Shown: positions 51,051-62,879, numbered from the stretch's first letter. The stretch: 64,000 nucleotides of DNA from Lunularia cruciata (GCA_948567375.1 OX419756.1:3663001-3727000); one strand, 5' to 3'. The notes: a model not told the origin generated them from the letters alone. A program made the numbers and translations.

Positions 51051-51414
51051 TCCATTTGGAGCAGAATAATTTTCCAAAATGGTATTGGTATCCAAAAATT
51101 TAGCATTAAATCTAGATCAAAGTGTGTGCCTAAAATTATTCTAATTAGTCTAAGTTATGAGCTTATTTAACCATTTACCACAATTTTTTTCTTAGATCTA
51201 CCCCATACTCGTAAATCATCTCAAAGAGTTGCTAAGCTAAGGTTAAAATTCTAAGCCACCTTAGGCACCGTCTACTTCATATATAATTCTGTACATTTAA
51301 TCCTCTTTTCCTTCTTTGCTAATCAAATTATATACCAAACGAACTTAATTTTAGAGTGGTTTCCCTAGGGAGATTGGACCAAAAAGAAGTTTCTTGTAAA
51401 GCTCTCAATAAGAT

Positions 51415-51505
51415 CTTAAGATCAAACAACAAGAAGAAAAGATATGAGCATCGTCGTATAAGATTAAAATATTTTCTAGTAAGATTAATCTTGTTTGATC
51501 TTAAG
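51415..51505. repeat. Perfect 15-bp inverted repeat, 61-base spacer
   Basis: CTTAAGATCAAACAA at 51415-51429 is matched by its exact reverse complement TTGTTTGATCTTAAG at 51491-51505, with a few additional pairings outside. It may be the ends of a very small MITE or a fold-back relic. Confidence 0.6.
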
Positions 51506-52228
51506 ATTAAGTTTGGCTTTCTTTATCCAAATAGGAACTTTTATCTTTTCACCTCTTAGATAAAAGAATGACCCTTTTTTACAAAGAAAGTAGGAGTTTC
51601 ACTAAAATATATGAGGGATGAGGATGTGGTCAAATTCTTTAAATTATTTTGATAGTATTTGTAGGCAGATAAAATCAAAATAAGTACATAGAGTTATTCT
51701 TAAGAAGTTTTTGGAATGTTAGACTTGAGTAATTACAATGCAATTCTACAAGTTACAACTATGAACAAAGATCTCATTAAATTGTACAAATAATATGATG
51801 TTACTGATGAAATGTTAACAAGCTACTTCTAAAATTCTGTACAATTAAACCTATCTAAGTTATTATGGGATAAGTTAATAACCTCTCTATCTTAATGGAA
51901 AATGGATGGTCTCAACTTGGAACCAAAGGCTAAGTTAATAACCTCTACAACTTATATTTAATAAAATCTACTTGGTCCAATTTTTTTTTAAAATTTCTGA
52001 ATAGATATACATATACCATAATAATTTACCAATATCTAAGGTGTTCTTAACCAATCCCTTGGCTACCTATAGTAACTTAACCAAATTTTTTTGATGTAAC
52101 GTACTTTAAACCAATCCTTTATTTACTTGGCTTGAAACTTCCTTCATTAATCCCTTTACATTATAGGCTCTATTGCAAAATGGTAGAGCCTATAACCATC
52201 TCTTGCTCCAAACTATCATTAGCATCTT

Positions 52229-53260
52229 CTACATCTCCATCATTATCCTTTTCTCTAGCAATATTTGCCAAAATTTCCTCCTCGGCTTGACTGTAGGTGA
52301 TTTGTTGTTTTTTGGATAGTTTAAGAGGTTACCAACATCCATTGGGTCCTTATAAGAACAATGATCTAATTGTTCTTGAATCTCCATAAGAACCTCAACC
52401 TCTTCAGTCATCTCAAGAATGATAGTCTCTTCTTGAGTATCATCAAATGTCTTGATACCATAATGCCTAAAGCAATTAGCAATAGCTTTTGACATTGTTG
52501 TTCCAAGCATCAACCAACATTTGAATTTCCTTGAGAACATCAATTGTTTTGATGTTGAACTCCTTGGCCAATAGCATGTCAAGGATTTGCTTGTTCAACT
52601 TTTTGCTAGCATGTGCCTTTAATAAACGGAATACCTGCATCATATGGTTTGAAATCATATTTGGAGGTAGAAAATAAACTTGGATGGTACAAAGAGGAAT
52701 AAAAGCTTTTGGATGAGCTGAATAATTATCAACTACCAAAAGTACTTTATTAAAACCTAAACTTTATGACCCTTCATGCACTTATCAAACCAACTCCAAA
52801 AAGATAAAAAGAAGAAATCCAAGCTTTGCCATTGTATTAATAAACATAACCAATATTTCCTTGGTTAATGCTCTTAAAGCATCAAAGATTATTATAGTCA
52901 CCAATAATCTTGAAAGCTATTTTATCACTTCCATCACCATTTATGCATACTATAACAATGAGTCATTCTTTGGACTGCTTCTTCCCTTCAAGCTGCTTTG
53001 TGGCAAGGGAGTTGTCGGCTTGAATATGGTATAATGAGAAAATCTCATCCATATTGTAAATATCTTTCCATTCATATTGTCCAAGGATTTGGTGAAGAGG
53101 AGGAATCTCATTTTGAAATAGCAACTATCGTCAAATTGGTGGTACGACCAAATCTAATGTTGCAATTTGAATCCTTTGAGCAAACCATTTGAGAATTTGA
53201 AAGGTTCAGTATTGAGGTAAAGTTCTCTAAGAAAATTGATGCCTTTCCCTGAAGGAGATC
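52229..53260 (-). pseudogene. pogo/Tigger-type (Tc1/mariner) transposase relic
   Basis: Reading leftwards on the minus strand, fragments follow the order of a pogo-class transposase. First comes a CENP-B-like helix-turn-helix end (LLKGFKLQH with a stop). Next is EWKDIYNMDEIFSHY, the first DDE aspartate region. In another frame follow ADNSLATKQLEGKKQSKE and VCINGDGSDKIAFKIIG. Then comes VVDNYSAHPKAF, the second aspartate in the DN(C/Y)SAHP motif. It ends with YFLPPNMISNHMMQVFRLLKA and VDAWNNNVKSYCFRHYGI. The longest intact frames are 52739-52476 and 52582-52229. At least one frameshift and several stops break it. Terminal inverted repeats were not found by eye. Confidence 0.8.
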
Positions 53261-54360
53261 ACCAAATATATTTACATTCCTTTGGTACTCAAAGAATCAT
53301 TGATAGAGTGCTTCTTCAACAAAAGGATACTTGATAGTTTGATGGGGCTTTATATTCTTGTTTTTGTTATCAAAATCCTTTTCAAGGCAGTAGGATGACC
53401 TTTTCAAGGTGTTGAATATATTGTTCCTTGAGTTACTATGATACTATATTTTTTCGTGATCCATTGGACCAAATCTATTTGAGTTAGAAAGGAGTTATCT
53501 CATTTTCTCTTGCACAAAGCCATATGCATTGCATCCATCAGGGTTGTTCACTTGAGAGAAGACATGGTAATAATGATAAAGTAAAGGTAAGGATCAAAGG
53601 AGGAAAATGGATGGTCCTTTGGCCAAAACAATACAATATTGGTTCTCTACCTAACATTATATATCATTGAGGCAATTTGAGCTATCTCTTGTTGATAATA
53701 TTTAGTAAAGAAACTCTCCTATTTTGACACCTACAACAAGTTAAGGATCAATTGGCAATAGGGACCTTCTGGAACTGACTTGTTGCAAGATTTCTTAAGT
53801 GCTTAATGCTAAGGATTGATTGACTTCTAACCTTAACATTGACGTTTGATCTACGGCAAAGAGGTCTTTTTAGAACTCATCCACTCAAGGATTTTAAGTG
53901 ACTTCTATAACTAATACACCCACAAGATTTGTAAGGGTTGAATGCAGAGAACTTTTTGGCAAAGAGCACTTCTATAGCAAACCAATAGATTGAAATTGAA
54001 AGTCATCTCTACATTAAACTTCATCTAAACTTCTAGTCTAACTATGAACTGAAAGGTATGTCTATTATAAAAAACCAAAATTTATTTTTGTTATGAAATC
54101 CCTTGAATTCATACCCAAAAAATTTATTACAACCATGAAGACTCCATGCTTTCAAATGCCTTTCTTCTTGTCTCTCACCTGCTTGTTATCTATCACTTGC
54201 TTGTTATTGTCACTTGTTGTTGCAATCATATAATGATATTGTATATAGTAGTATATATATTGTATATAGTATCATCAGATGGGACCTAAAGTCAAAATTA
54301 AATGATAACCTATATAAGTTGATAACCTATCTAAGTTAATACAATTGGACTAGTGTAATA
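53261..54360. other. AT-rich DNA without recognised genes
   Basis: No open frame or repeat is supported here, beyond a short TATA-rich stretch near 54240-54270 (TATTGTATATAGTA twice). It may include the 5' flank of the pogo-like element. Confidence 0.35.
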
Positions 54361-54710
54361 CCAATAGCTAAACATATGATCTAGAGGTGAAATTTGGTTT
54401 GGTAACATCTGAAAGGATGTTATATATGATAGAATAAATAGATTAGATAAAGGTATCACTAAAAGGGTACTTGTACACATAGGGTAAAAACCAAAATATG
54501 TTTGAAAACCATAGAACCAATAGCTATATATATGATCTAGAGGTGAAATTTGATTTGGGAACATCTGGAAGGATGTTACACATACTGTACTAAGTAGATC
54601 AGATAAAAATATCACCAAAAGATTACTTCTACTAATAGGGCAGAAACCAAAATATACCTGAACTTTGGAGATAATTTTGGAGGCCTAAATAAATGAATTA
54701 TACCTAAAAA
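54361..54710 (+). repeat. Repeat F1, copies 2 and 3, and a half fold-back arm
   Basis: CCAATAGCTA at 54361 recurs at 54517, and the two units of about 156 bases run in parallel (TATGATCTAGAGGTGAAATT, AACATCTG, AAGGATGTTA, GATCAGATAAA/GATTAGATAAA). The second unit runs on into a decayed arm of the hairpin seen at 50122. Confidence 0.6.
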
Positions 54711-54865
54711 AATATGCATACTAACCCCCTCCCCCAATAGAGGAAAATTTGTTCTTCCCTCCCCTTGCTTTTCTCAACAAAAGCTTTCCAACAGTACCTC
54801 ACTTGTGTGATTCTGAGATTCCTATAAGAAGATTCTCTAAAGATTCCCTCCAATCAAAACCTATT

Positions 54866-55110
54866 TGACCAGCCAGATAGGACAAGGACTAACATCTCAC
54901 TCATCCAAAGCAACTAATCTAAGGATAGAACTTGTTGATAGCTCACCAATCCATGTATCTAATCCAAGGGTGGAGCTTCCTTGGAATGGATCCTCTTTGG
55001 TTATAAAATAAAGAGAAGGTGCTCCTTTGGTGCATCAGAGTTTTGAGTGTGAAACTTGTATTTTCTCTTCTATGTCTCTCTACTATCCTCGGGACATTAC
55101 AACTAGTCTC
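54866..55110 (+). repeat. LTR-like fragment, family L1 (copy 3)
   Basis: TTTGACCAGCCAGATAGGAC through CACCAATCCATGTATCTAAT and TTATAAAATAAAGAGAAGGT match copies 1 and 2. The TATA-like TTATAAAATAAAG is best preserved here. The segment that follows (GCATCAGAGT, TTGAGTGTGAAACTT) is also shared with copy 1. Confidence 0.5.
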
Positions 55111-57245
55111 TAAAGTATTAACTTAGATAGGTTTAACTATAGTATTGCTAAGGATAACTCTATTACACTTCCTACTGCCATTTTGAAAGGGCATGAGAAA
55201 ACTCAAACTTGGAAGGCAACAAGGAATGACAAAGAATGTCTTTATGGAGAATGATTTAAAAATATACCATATATCATTTACAAGGAAATATAATTGGGAG
55301 ATATTTTAGTAATTCTGAAATATTATGGTGATTATGAAGTGATACGTATAGGATAACAAGATAGAAGGAAGGAGCTTGTGGCAGGTTGATATAATGTTGG
55401 AGTGTGTAAGAGAACATAGGAGCAAAATCATTGCATAGCACAAAGTTAAATTTGAGGTTTATTTCAAATAGGACTCATCTTAGCATACCGTACTAGTGGC
55501 CACATTCTTTGACATTGAGGTTTCCTTAAAAGAAATTGATGGTTTATTGCAAAAGTAGTCAATATGGATCAACCTATTATTACTTCTTTGTATAAGAGAA
55601 TTTCCCTTTAGATGCTTGAATAAATCAATGATGGTTTATGTTATATAAATGAACCACAAGTTATTGTAGGACATCCTTATATAATAGCAGTGTGTTTTTA
55701 CTAATATTGTCATGGCTCTAAAAAAATTTGTGAGTTTTTTTGTAACTACCAACTACCTTGTGTTTACCAAATGGTTCTTCTCCAGCCTATGGATATTTTG
55801 TAAGTTCCCTAAACCATATATTTGTGTATATTTGGTAACAAGGAGATTATTTTTCTTCTTAGTTTTGGGAAAAAATTATTTTTATTATATATTTAAAAAG
55901 GTAAAATGGATGCATAGATTCTCTTATATCAAACAAAGAAAAGCATTGCCAAATAATTTAAGTATAAAAGAACTTATTGGAAGAAAACTCTTGCATTTGT
56001 TGACTTATATACTTGAATGAATGGATTTCTTATATACTTAATTTCTAAATATATCATATCTAATCATATATACTAAATTTCCTGACTTCTTTACTTGAAT
56101 GAGCAAATATCATCTGCCTAATACGCAATCATTTCTATTCCAATCAAACTCCTCTTTGATATTTTGTAAGATTTCATTGAGAAATATCTCAAAAAAAATA
56201 TGAAGGCATAGATTTCAATAAGATTTTTCTTTAGTTTGGATAAAAGATTTATGTTAAACCCTAAAACTACATATCCTATGCACTAAAAAATTAAACCCTT
56301 CACTAAAATATTAACAAAAACATAGAGAAAGCTTCGATAGAACTATAAGATAGGGACTTTGCAAGAGGGACTTTACAACAGAAGTTGTTGATGAACAACC
56401 ATGGAGGAAGTGTACTCCATCTAAAAAAAGCCCTTCCATGTGGGAGAAGGCAATGATAGACCTATAAGATAGATCTATAAGACAAGGTCTTTGTATGAGA
56501 AGCTACTACTACCGCTGTTGATGAATGAGTGTGGAGGAAGTGTACTACATGAATCTCAATCTCAATAGTGGAAGCGCATGTGAATTAACAAGGGAGGTAA
56601 TTTTTTGCAAAGGGTTTTTTGGGTAAAAAATTCAAGCTTGGTTCTTCAATTTTTGGTGATGTATGGTTCTAGTTTAGTAACCTTCTTTGTATATTTCACA
56701 TTTTTGGGATGTGTGTATACCATCTTGATAGATTGAAAAGATTTTCTCTTGGTGCAATACCAATGGCAATGAATATTGAAACATCATTGGATAGCTAATG
56801 GTTAGCTCTTAAGAAAGATAGCTTCATGATGATAATCATGAGACATATCTATTTTGGCTTCTATTTTCCAACAATTTTGTTCTTTATTTACTTTTGAGAT
56901 CCACTATTTGCTATTTGTCATTGTCCTCAGAAAAAAAATTCATGAGTGGAAGAAATTATGGAGTACTATACATACTATAGTTTATAATTTATGAATATAG
57001 AGTAGTAAATAATATAGTATGCTTCTTAACATTCTCTATGTGAGATGGCATAATGGCATTGTGCATGTTAACTTACAAAATAACATTATTAGTCTTGATA
57101 TGTTTGAAATGATATATTTTTTCAAGTTTAATATATTTGATTCTTTTATGATTGAAGTACAGTTTGCTTCCATTTTTTTACTAGGCAGTTCAAACCTATA
57201 TGTTAAAAGATGAACAAAGATAGAACAATCATAGGCCATTTAGTA
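55111..57245. other. AT-rich DNA; one 102-codon frame of doubtful meaning
   Basis: The plus-strand frame at 55712-56020 is rich in phenylalanine, lysine and tyrosine, as expected from AT-rich sequence, and shows no domain. Around 56330-56540 two stretches with GACCTATAAGATAG-like and GAGGAAGTGTACT(C/A)CAT blocks repeat imperfectly about 130 bases apart. No gene is supported. Confidence 0.4.
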
Positions 57246-57400
57246 TAGGTAGATTTTTAACTTCCAAAATAGAAAAACTAGTCCAACATTTTGGACTTTT
57301 AGAGTACCCTAAAGTTTTGGACTAGGTAGATTTTTAACTTCCAAAATAGAAAAACTAGTCCAACATTTTGGACTTTTAGAGTAGCCTAAATTTGTGGACT
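57246..57400 (+). repeat. Tandem duplication, 77-bp period, two units
   Basis: TAGGTAGATTTTTAACTTCC at 57246 recurs at 57323, and the units stay nearly identical through AACTAGTCCAACATTTTGGA. Differences appear only in the last 20 bases. Inside each unit, AGTCCAAcatTTTGGACTT is a small palindrome. Confidence 0.8.
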
Positions 57401-58674
57401 ATCCTACTGCATTCTTCACCTTAGACTTCTAACATTCAACACCATGCTTCTAAGACATCATTGTAATGTGAATGGACGACATGCTTTAGAAACTTATAGA
57501 AATTACTTTTTAACTGAAGTCAATACTCTTGAACAATAGCTCTTAAATGATCCTTACCACTTGCTTTCCAAGCCTACCAAATAGAAGAGAAGTTTGTAGA
57601 CAATGGATACATCATGCACCTATTGTGGAGCTTTGCATTTTGCTTTTGAGACCACAAGAGAAACTCTTGGCTTCTCCTTTGGTTGCCAAAAGGGCAAGGT
57701 TTTACTCCATCCCTATAAGATCACCATCTCTTCTTTGTGATTGTCATCTTAGAGACAACTCCAAGTCCATAAACTTCATTATCTGCCAATTTGGCCCTTG
57801 CCGGTTTCAAGGCAAATGTTAAAACTAAAGCCCATCTTCATGTATCCAATCCAACCATTAGTACTCTATGAGAGTGGCTTGTGATATGTTTGGAAGTGAA
57901 TGTTGGGAAGCGCACAAATGTGTTGGTCGTTGGACCAAAGAACACCAACAGGTATGCTCATATCCATTTCAAAAAGTCAAAATGTTGTGCATTATTGCAA
58001 GTTTCTTCTTGATTGTGTTGTCAACATATTTCTCAATTTTCCTCTTGGAATGCTGAGACCACAAGTTTGAGGTCAATCAATTTAAAATTGAAATGATTTT
58101 GGCAAGGTACATTTGTAATCCTTGTTAGTCATCAAATATGTTGGTGCAATAGACAGAAATAGCATGCCATAAGGTGTAATTCATGGCAAAGAGATACTTA
58201 TTTTCATGTTGGACCTCAATTTACTTGGTTGCCCACCATACTCGTAACTGCTCTTGGTTTCATTGGAACATGTAACATGAATCATATAGCTTGATTCAAC
58301 TCAATCCATCCAAGAAAGTTATATTTATGGCCACAAGCCTTGAAAACTTTGAAAAAGAGAACTCTTTTATTCAAAAGTACTTGCTCTAAGTATATGTCAA
58401 GATCTTGACCTTTCTTATCTAGGTTTAGATGTCTTGAGCTGTTTATGAAGCAAGGTATATTAAAAATTCAGAAAATTTATTATAAGCTTTTATTTTTGGT
58501 AGTCAGATTGAGAAGCTTGCAAGTTGTGAATGGTGTGTGATTCTATAAAAATTTTGGTTTTTTAAGCAAATAAGTTGTGGGTTCATCCAACCTCCTTATT
58601 GTATAATTTTCTTTTTTCTGCATAAAGAGTAGCAACCTTGGGTTTTTCTGTTTTTCAAGAGATCAAACAAAATG
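57401..58674. other. AT-rich flank of the retrotransposon, no recognised gene
   Basis: The plus-strand frame at 57547-57822 has fairly balanced composition (ELCILLLRPQEKLLASPLVA) but no family I recognise. It may be a relic of a transposon protein. The rest shows no coding or clear repeat structure. Confidence 0.35.
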
Positions 58675-59336
58675 AGCTGTCGTGCGTATATACATCGCTA
58701 CACAACATGCATCGCTGTCAACATCATACACTATAGAAGCACAACTCACACATAAGTCATACATAGACTCTAAAGTGCCACAATAATCAGATTGCTTAAC
58801 ATTCTCAACTCAACTCAACTCAGATCAGTACTTGATCTGTCACTCTATAAACTGCCAACAATTGGGCACTGATTACAGTCAAGCCACACCCACTCAAGCA
58901 TAGAGAATCCAGGTGACGCTTGCCGGCCTCTGTCCACCATAGCCAGGAACTCGAAGGCTCAACATAGAGAAGTGAGCTCTCTGGAGCTCACTTCGAAACT
59001 ATACCCCCTTCGAGCTAGCATTGGAACCCTAACGGTCCCACTGACGGCACACTCGATGGTGCAAACGGTGCAAAGTGACGGTGGGCCCCACCGTGAAGTC
59101 AATACCCCGAACACCAAATCAGACTGTCGGAAAGTAGTCCCTGAGAAACTACTAGAATAACTCTAACTACTATCACTGGAACTCCAGTGTCCGAGCAACT
59201 AGATGTGGAACTACAAATGGCATGACAGCTGTCGTGCGTATATACATTGCTACACAACATACATCGCTATCAACATCATACACTATAGAAGCACAACTCA
59301 CACATAAGTCATACATAGACTCTAAAGTGCCACAAT
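58675..59336 (-). mobile_element. 3' LTR of the methyltransferase retrotransposon
   Basis: On the minus strand the block begins TGTGGCACTTTAGAG just after a purine tract. A segment of 110 bases occurs at both ends, 59227-59336 and 58675-58784, exactly 552 bases apart and nearly identical. The LTR either contains an internal duplication, giving about 660 bases, or consists of two nested short terminal repeats. It contains two strong hairpins: AAGTGAGCTC/GAGCTCACTT at 58970-58993 and ACGGTGGG/CCCACCGT at 59078-59094. The inner boundary is well supported by the purine tract. The outer boundary near 58675 cannot be confirmed because the 5' LTR lies outside the window. Confidence 0.65.
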
Positions 59337-59348
59337 CGCCCCCCTAGC
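59337..59348 (-). promoter_or_regulatory. Polypurine tract (plus-strand primer)
   Basis: On the minus strand the sequence GCTAGGGGGGCG lies directly before AT and the LTR start TGTGGCAC. This is the expected position of the polypurine tract that primes second-strand synthesis in LTR retrotransposons. Confidence 0.7.
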
Positions 59349-59503
59349 TGGCGGTTAGGTCCCTCTAACTCCAGATAGCCATCTACTCTAAGTATATGGT
59401 ATACCCTCTAATGGGTAAAGATCAGGAGACCGGGTGCTATGGAGCCCCATCGTTAGTCGCCTGTCTGCAATCTATACCATATAAAGAATGAACTAGCTAT
59501 AGG
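59349..59503. other. Short stretch between pol stop and polypurine tract
   Basis: This is non-coding 3' internal DNA of the retrotransposon. I see no motif. Confidence 0.5.
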
Positions 59504-59640
59504 TCAAGTACATCTAGGACATAACCACTGTCCCTGAGGAACCACCGTGAGGGGAGGAGTCATACATGCCATATGCCATCCTCTCGAACAGCTATCACAC
59601 ACTAACATAGTAGCAGCTCCACCAGAAGAGCCACATAACA
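59504..59640 (-). pseudogene. PHD finger at the C-terminus of the integrase polyprotein
   Basis: The last 45 or so codons contain the full Cys4-His-Cys3 set in PHD spacing: CMLC, an 11-residue loop, CDSC, GWHMAC and, after GQW, CPRC. The conserved tryptophan two residues before the last pair is present. PHD fingers usually read histone H3 tails. Here it takes the place held by a chromodomain in chromoviruses, so a targeting role for integration is a reasonable inference. The finger itself has no stop or missing ligand, although the polyprotein around it is broken. Confidence 0.88.
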
Positions 59641-59649
59641 TACACCTCA

Positions 59650-60770
59650 AGCCTGCACGTACAAGTGCCAAGCTTGGGTCCATAGTACCATCAATGTTTG
59701 GGAGGTGGCATGGCGCACAATTGCGCACATGATCCTTCCAAACAACACCATCACGTCCTTCTAACACAAGGACTCCAGATAGCAAAACCTCGCGCACTCT
59801 CAAGATAGTGCGGCCTGTAGAAATATCAAGTGTCATTGGTGCTATCTGCTGTAGATATACATAGTCGCCTGGATGAAATCGACGGATCGAGGGTCTATAA
59901 CCTCCTCCTCGAATGGTAGCATAGCGTAAAGTATCTCTATGTTGAGCAATTGCCAAGTTCTCAAAGGCCATCGGCATCACTCTCTGAAAGATCTCTGCCC
60001 GTTGAGAACATGCGCTCATCCATACATCGGGGTCGTCCAAGTCCAAAACTATAGTAGCATCTCGACGAATGGCTATAGGTAAATCTGGATCTCGTCCATA
60101 GAGTAGAAAGTATGGAGAGAAAGATGCTAAGGAGGCTTGCCGGCTGAACCGATAGCCCATGGCCAACCAAGGTAATTGGAGAACCCAATCTCCCAAGTGG
60201 CCTCTCTACAAACCATACTTTCGCAATCCTCTCTTCACCGTCTGAACCACTCTCTCTGCTAAGCCATCTGCCTCAGGGTGATCTCGGGATGTAGTATGAT
60301 GATCAATCAAAGCCTTGTCACACAAGACCTGAAACTCCCCCAAGAACTCTGTACCCTGATCAGTCAAAACCTCAGCTGGTGCACCAAAATGACTAAGAAC
60401 TCAATCAAGGAACGAGTAAGCTGTCCCTTCACTAGACTTGTCAGGAAGTGCCACCAACTCAATCCACTTGGAGAAGTGCTCCACCATCACCAAAACATGC
60501 CAATGATGTCTCACAGTCAGCGATAAAGGTCCGGTGAAGTCCAAACTCCAACGGTAACCCAATCCCATGATAGGTAATGGATGATTGACGTAGGAGCGTA
60601 GGAGCATTGAATGATGCTCTAACTCGGTCACAAACCATACATCTGGCAACAAACTGCTATACCTCGGTCTGCATACCGTGCCACCAATAATGACTCTGGA
60701 GTAAGCTATATGTATGCTTTACTCCAAAATGTCCTAGCTCCACATGAGCATGACGGACCAACTGTGGTCT
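59650..60770 (-). pseudogene. Integrase domain, frameshifted
   Basis: The N-terminal HHCC zinc module is visible at about 60640-60760 (HVELGHFGVKH, then CMVCDR). The catalytic triad follows: the aspartate in LDFTGP near 60535, the aspartate in LTDQGTEF near 60350 and the glutamate in HPEADGLAERV near 60270. Then come LPWLAMGYRFSRQ, SPYFLLYGRDP and the C-terminal FHPGDYVYLQQ module near 59865. In-frame stops lie at 60771, about 60662, 60401 and about 60206. The family inserts reverse-transcribed DNA into the host genome; this copy cannot make a full protein. Confidence 0.88.
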
Positions 60771-61865
60771 CTATGATGGAAATGGTACTACTCGCACTCT
60801 ACCATCCTCCCATACACGCAAAAGGTGTCTACCCTCCAATCTGAACCGTCTGGCTTGCTGAAGAACACGGTCTCTCTCCTTGGCCCCAATTGTGCCACCC
60901 ACAACACCAGTCCGAAGATAGTCCATTACTAAGACATCATCATGAATGTCTTGCTGAACTGTACCAATATCTTCACTCTCTGGATCTGTGACTTCAATAA
61001 CTCCTCTTGTATGCGCTGAGAGGGATACCACCAAAGCCTCTACAAATATACACAGAAAGGCCGATGCATGCCAACCTGGCACCATCTCCTCATCTGTCTC
61101 ACCATGCCAACGTGCTCTGGTCTGATCCTGCTGGCTGGGACATGGGTTTCTACTCAACCCATCTGCATCACGGTTCACCACTCCAGGTCTGTGAACAACC
61201 GTGAAATCATACTCCTATAAAATCAGAGCCCATCGTGCAAGCTTCCTTGAAAGCTTGTCATACTTCATCAACCACTTCAGTGGCTGATGATCAGTGATGA
61301 GAGTGAAGGGGTTACCAAATAGGTAACATCAAAAATGTGCTACTGCCCAAACTGCAGCCAAGCACTCTCCCTCATATGAACTATACTTTGCCTCCGCTGA
61401 ATTGTTGGAGCGACTAGCATAGGCCACCACAAACTCCTTCTCCTCATCATCATGTTGGGTGAGCACCGCTCCAAGCCCCAACATACTCCAATCAGTGTGA
61501 ACCTGAAATGGTCGTCCCCTGATCGGTCTCCTCAAAATAGGAGCAGGTGTCAACCTCTCCTTGAGCTCTACAAAAGCTCTCTCATGCTCATCTCCCCAAC
61601 ACCACTCATGTGTAAGCTTGGTCAGCTTTGTCAAGGCCTTGGCAATGGCACTAAATCCTCTAACATAGTGGCGATAGAAGTTCGCCAACCCAAGGAATGC
61701 TCGCACTCTGCTCACATCCGTAGGCCGAGGAATACGTGCAATAGCCTCCACCTTGGTCTGCTGAACACCAAGTCCTCCGGGGTAGATAGTGTGACCTAAA
61801 TACTCAACCTGCTCGTGGAAGAACCTACACTTCCCAGGATGTAGTTTGAGTCCATGAGATCTCAA
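60771..61865 (-). pseudogene. RT thumb/connection and RNase H domain
   Basis: The segment starts LKLHPGKCRFFHEQVEYLGH and AFLGLANFYRHYVRGFSAIA, typical of the RT thumb and connection of Ty3/gypsy elements. RNase H begins at FQVHTDWSMLGLGAVLTQ with its first acidic residue and continues to YASRSNNSAEAKYSSYEGEC and ITDHQPLKWL. A TGA at 61329 and a TAG near 61215 interrupt it; both fit C-to-T changes of CGA and CAG. The tail to 60771 is a linker to integrase. Confidence 0.88.
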
Positions 61866-62635
61866 CCTCTCAAAAACCTCTCAAACACCTCCAACAACTG
61901 TCTCTCATGCTCCTCCACAAGAGTGCTATAGACCAAAATGTCATCAATATAACACCGAGCAAAATCCAATCCAGCTAGGATCCTATCCATGACCCTCTGG
62001 AACTCAGCAGGAGCATTCTTCAACCCAAATGGTAAGAACCTCCACTGATATAACACATCCTTGCCGTGAGGATCAATAGCCCAAAATGTTGTCTTGGACT
62101 TATCCTCCTCCTTGATCGGCAACTGATGATATCCCGCTCGAAGATCCAAAGTACTAAAGACCTTTGCATGCCCAATCGCATCAAAAATCTCCTCCTGTGT
62201 AGGCATGGCATACCGATAAGCCCTGGTCTGTCGGTTGATAGGACGGTAATCTCTACACATCCGCCTATCTATATAGTTGCCATGCATATCCTTCTTGGCT
62301 GGCATCACTGTCGCTGATGCATATTCTCCATGTGAAATCTCCACCAAACCAACCTCAAAAAGGTCACTACTCCGGCTCTGAATCAATATCCTCTCCATAT
62401 CACTATATCGATAAGGACATCGGAAAATAGGTGTGTCGCTAGTCAGCTCAATCCATATACCAGGTCCCTTCAGAGCACCCAAATCCTTCATACTAAAGGC
62501 AAAACAAATCGTGTGACTCCTCAAGAACCTCCAAACCCTCTGTCTTTCTTCTCCAGTAAGCTTGGGTCCAAGATCTGGCTCCCAAGTATCCTCTGTAACT
62601 GTAGTAGGAGTGGAAGACGTACTGACTGGCTGCTA
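61862..62635 (-). pseudogene. Reverse transcriptase domain
   Basis: The palm and fingers of a Ty3/gypsy RT are clear: CRDYRPINRQTRAYRYAMPT, then FSTLDLRAGYHQLPI with the first catalytic aspartate. Next come LPFGLKNAPAEFQRVMDRIL and CYIDDILVYS with the YIDD active site near 61940-61955. The region before RT (LGPKLTGEERQRVWRFLRSH) is the usual lead-in. A TAG in place of CAG at 62633-62635 separates this part from the methyltransferase part of the same frame. The 11-bp duplication at its downstream end breaks the frame. Confidence 0.92.
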
Positions 62636-62879
62636 CACTGGGCCCTTGGGAGCAATAGTGTCATGCTCCCGACCACTAGAGGTCCCAGCCTCTGTGTGGA
62701 AAACTCCCTCCACTCTGGCTGTAAGCTCCACACGTCCTCTAGCTGCATCCCATGTGGACCAAGGGTGTAATCCAAGTAGCCCACGCTCACCTGGATGGAC
62801 TCCAAGTAGACCACTCTCCCTAGTAGCTACTGGATGTGTCCCAAGAATACCATGTCCACTTGGTCCATTGCCCCCAGCA

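Noticed and set aside
55712..56020. A 102-codon plus-strand gene
   Set aside because: Its residues (F, Y, K, L) follow from AT-rich composition. There are no domains and no supporting context.
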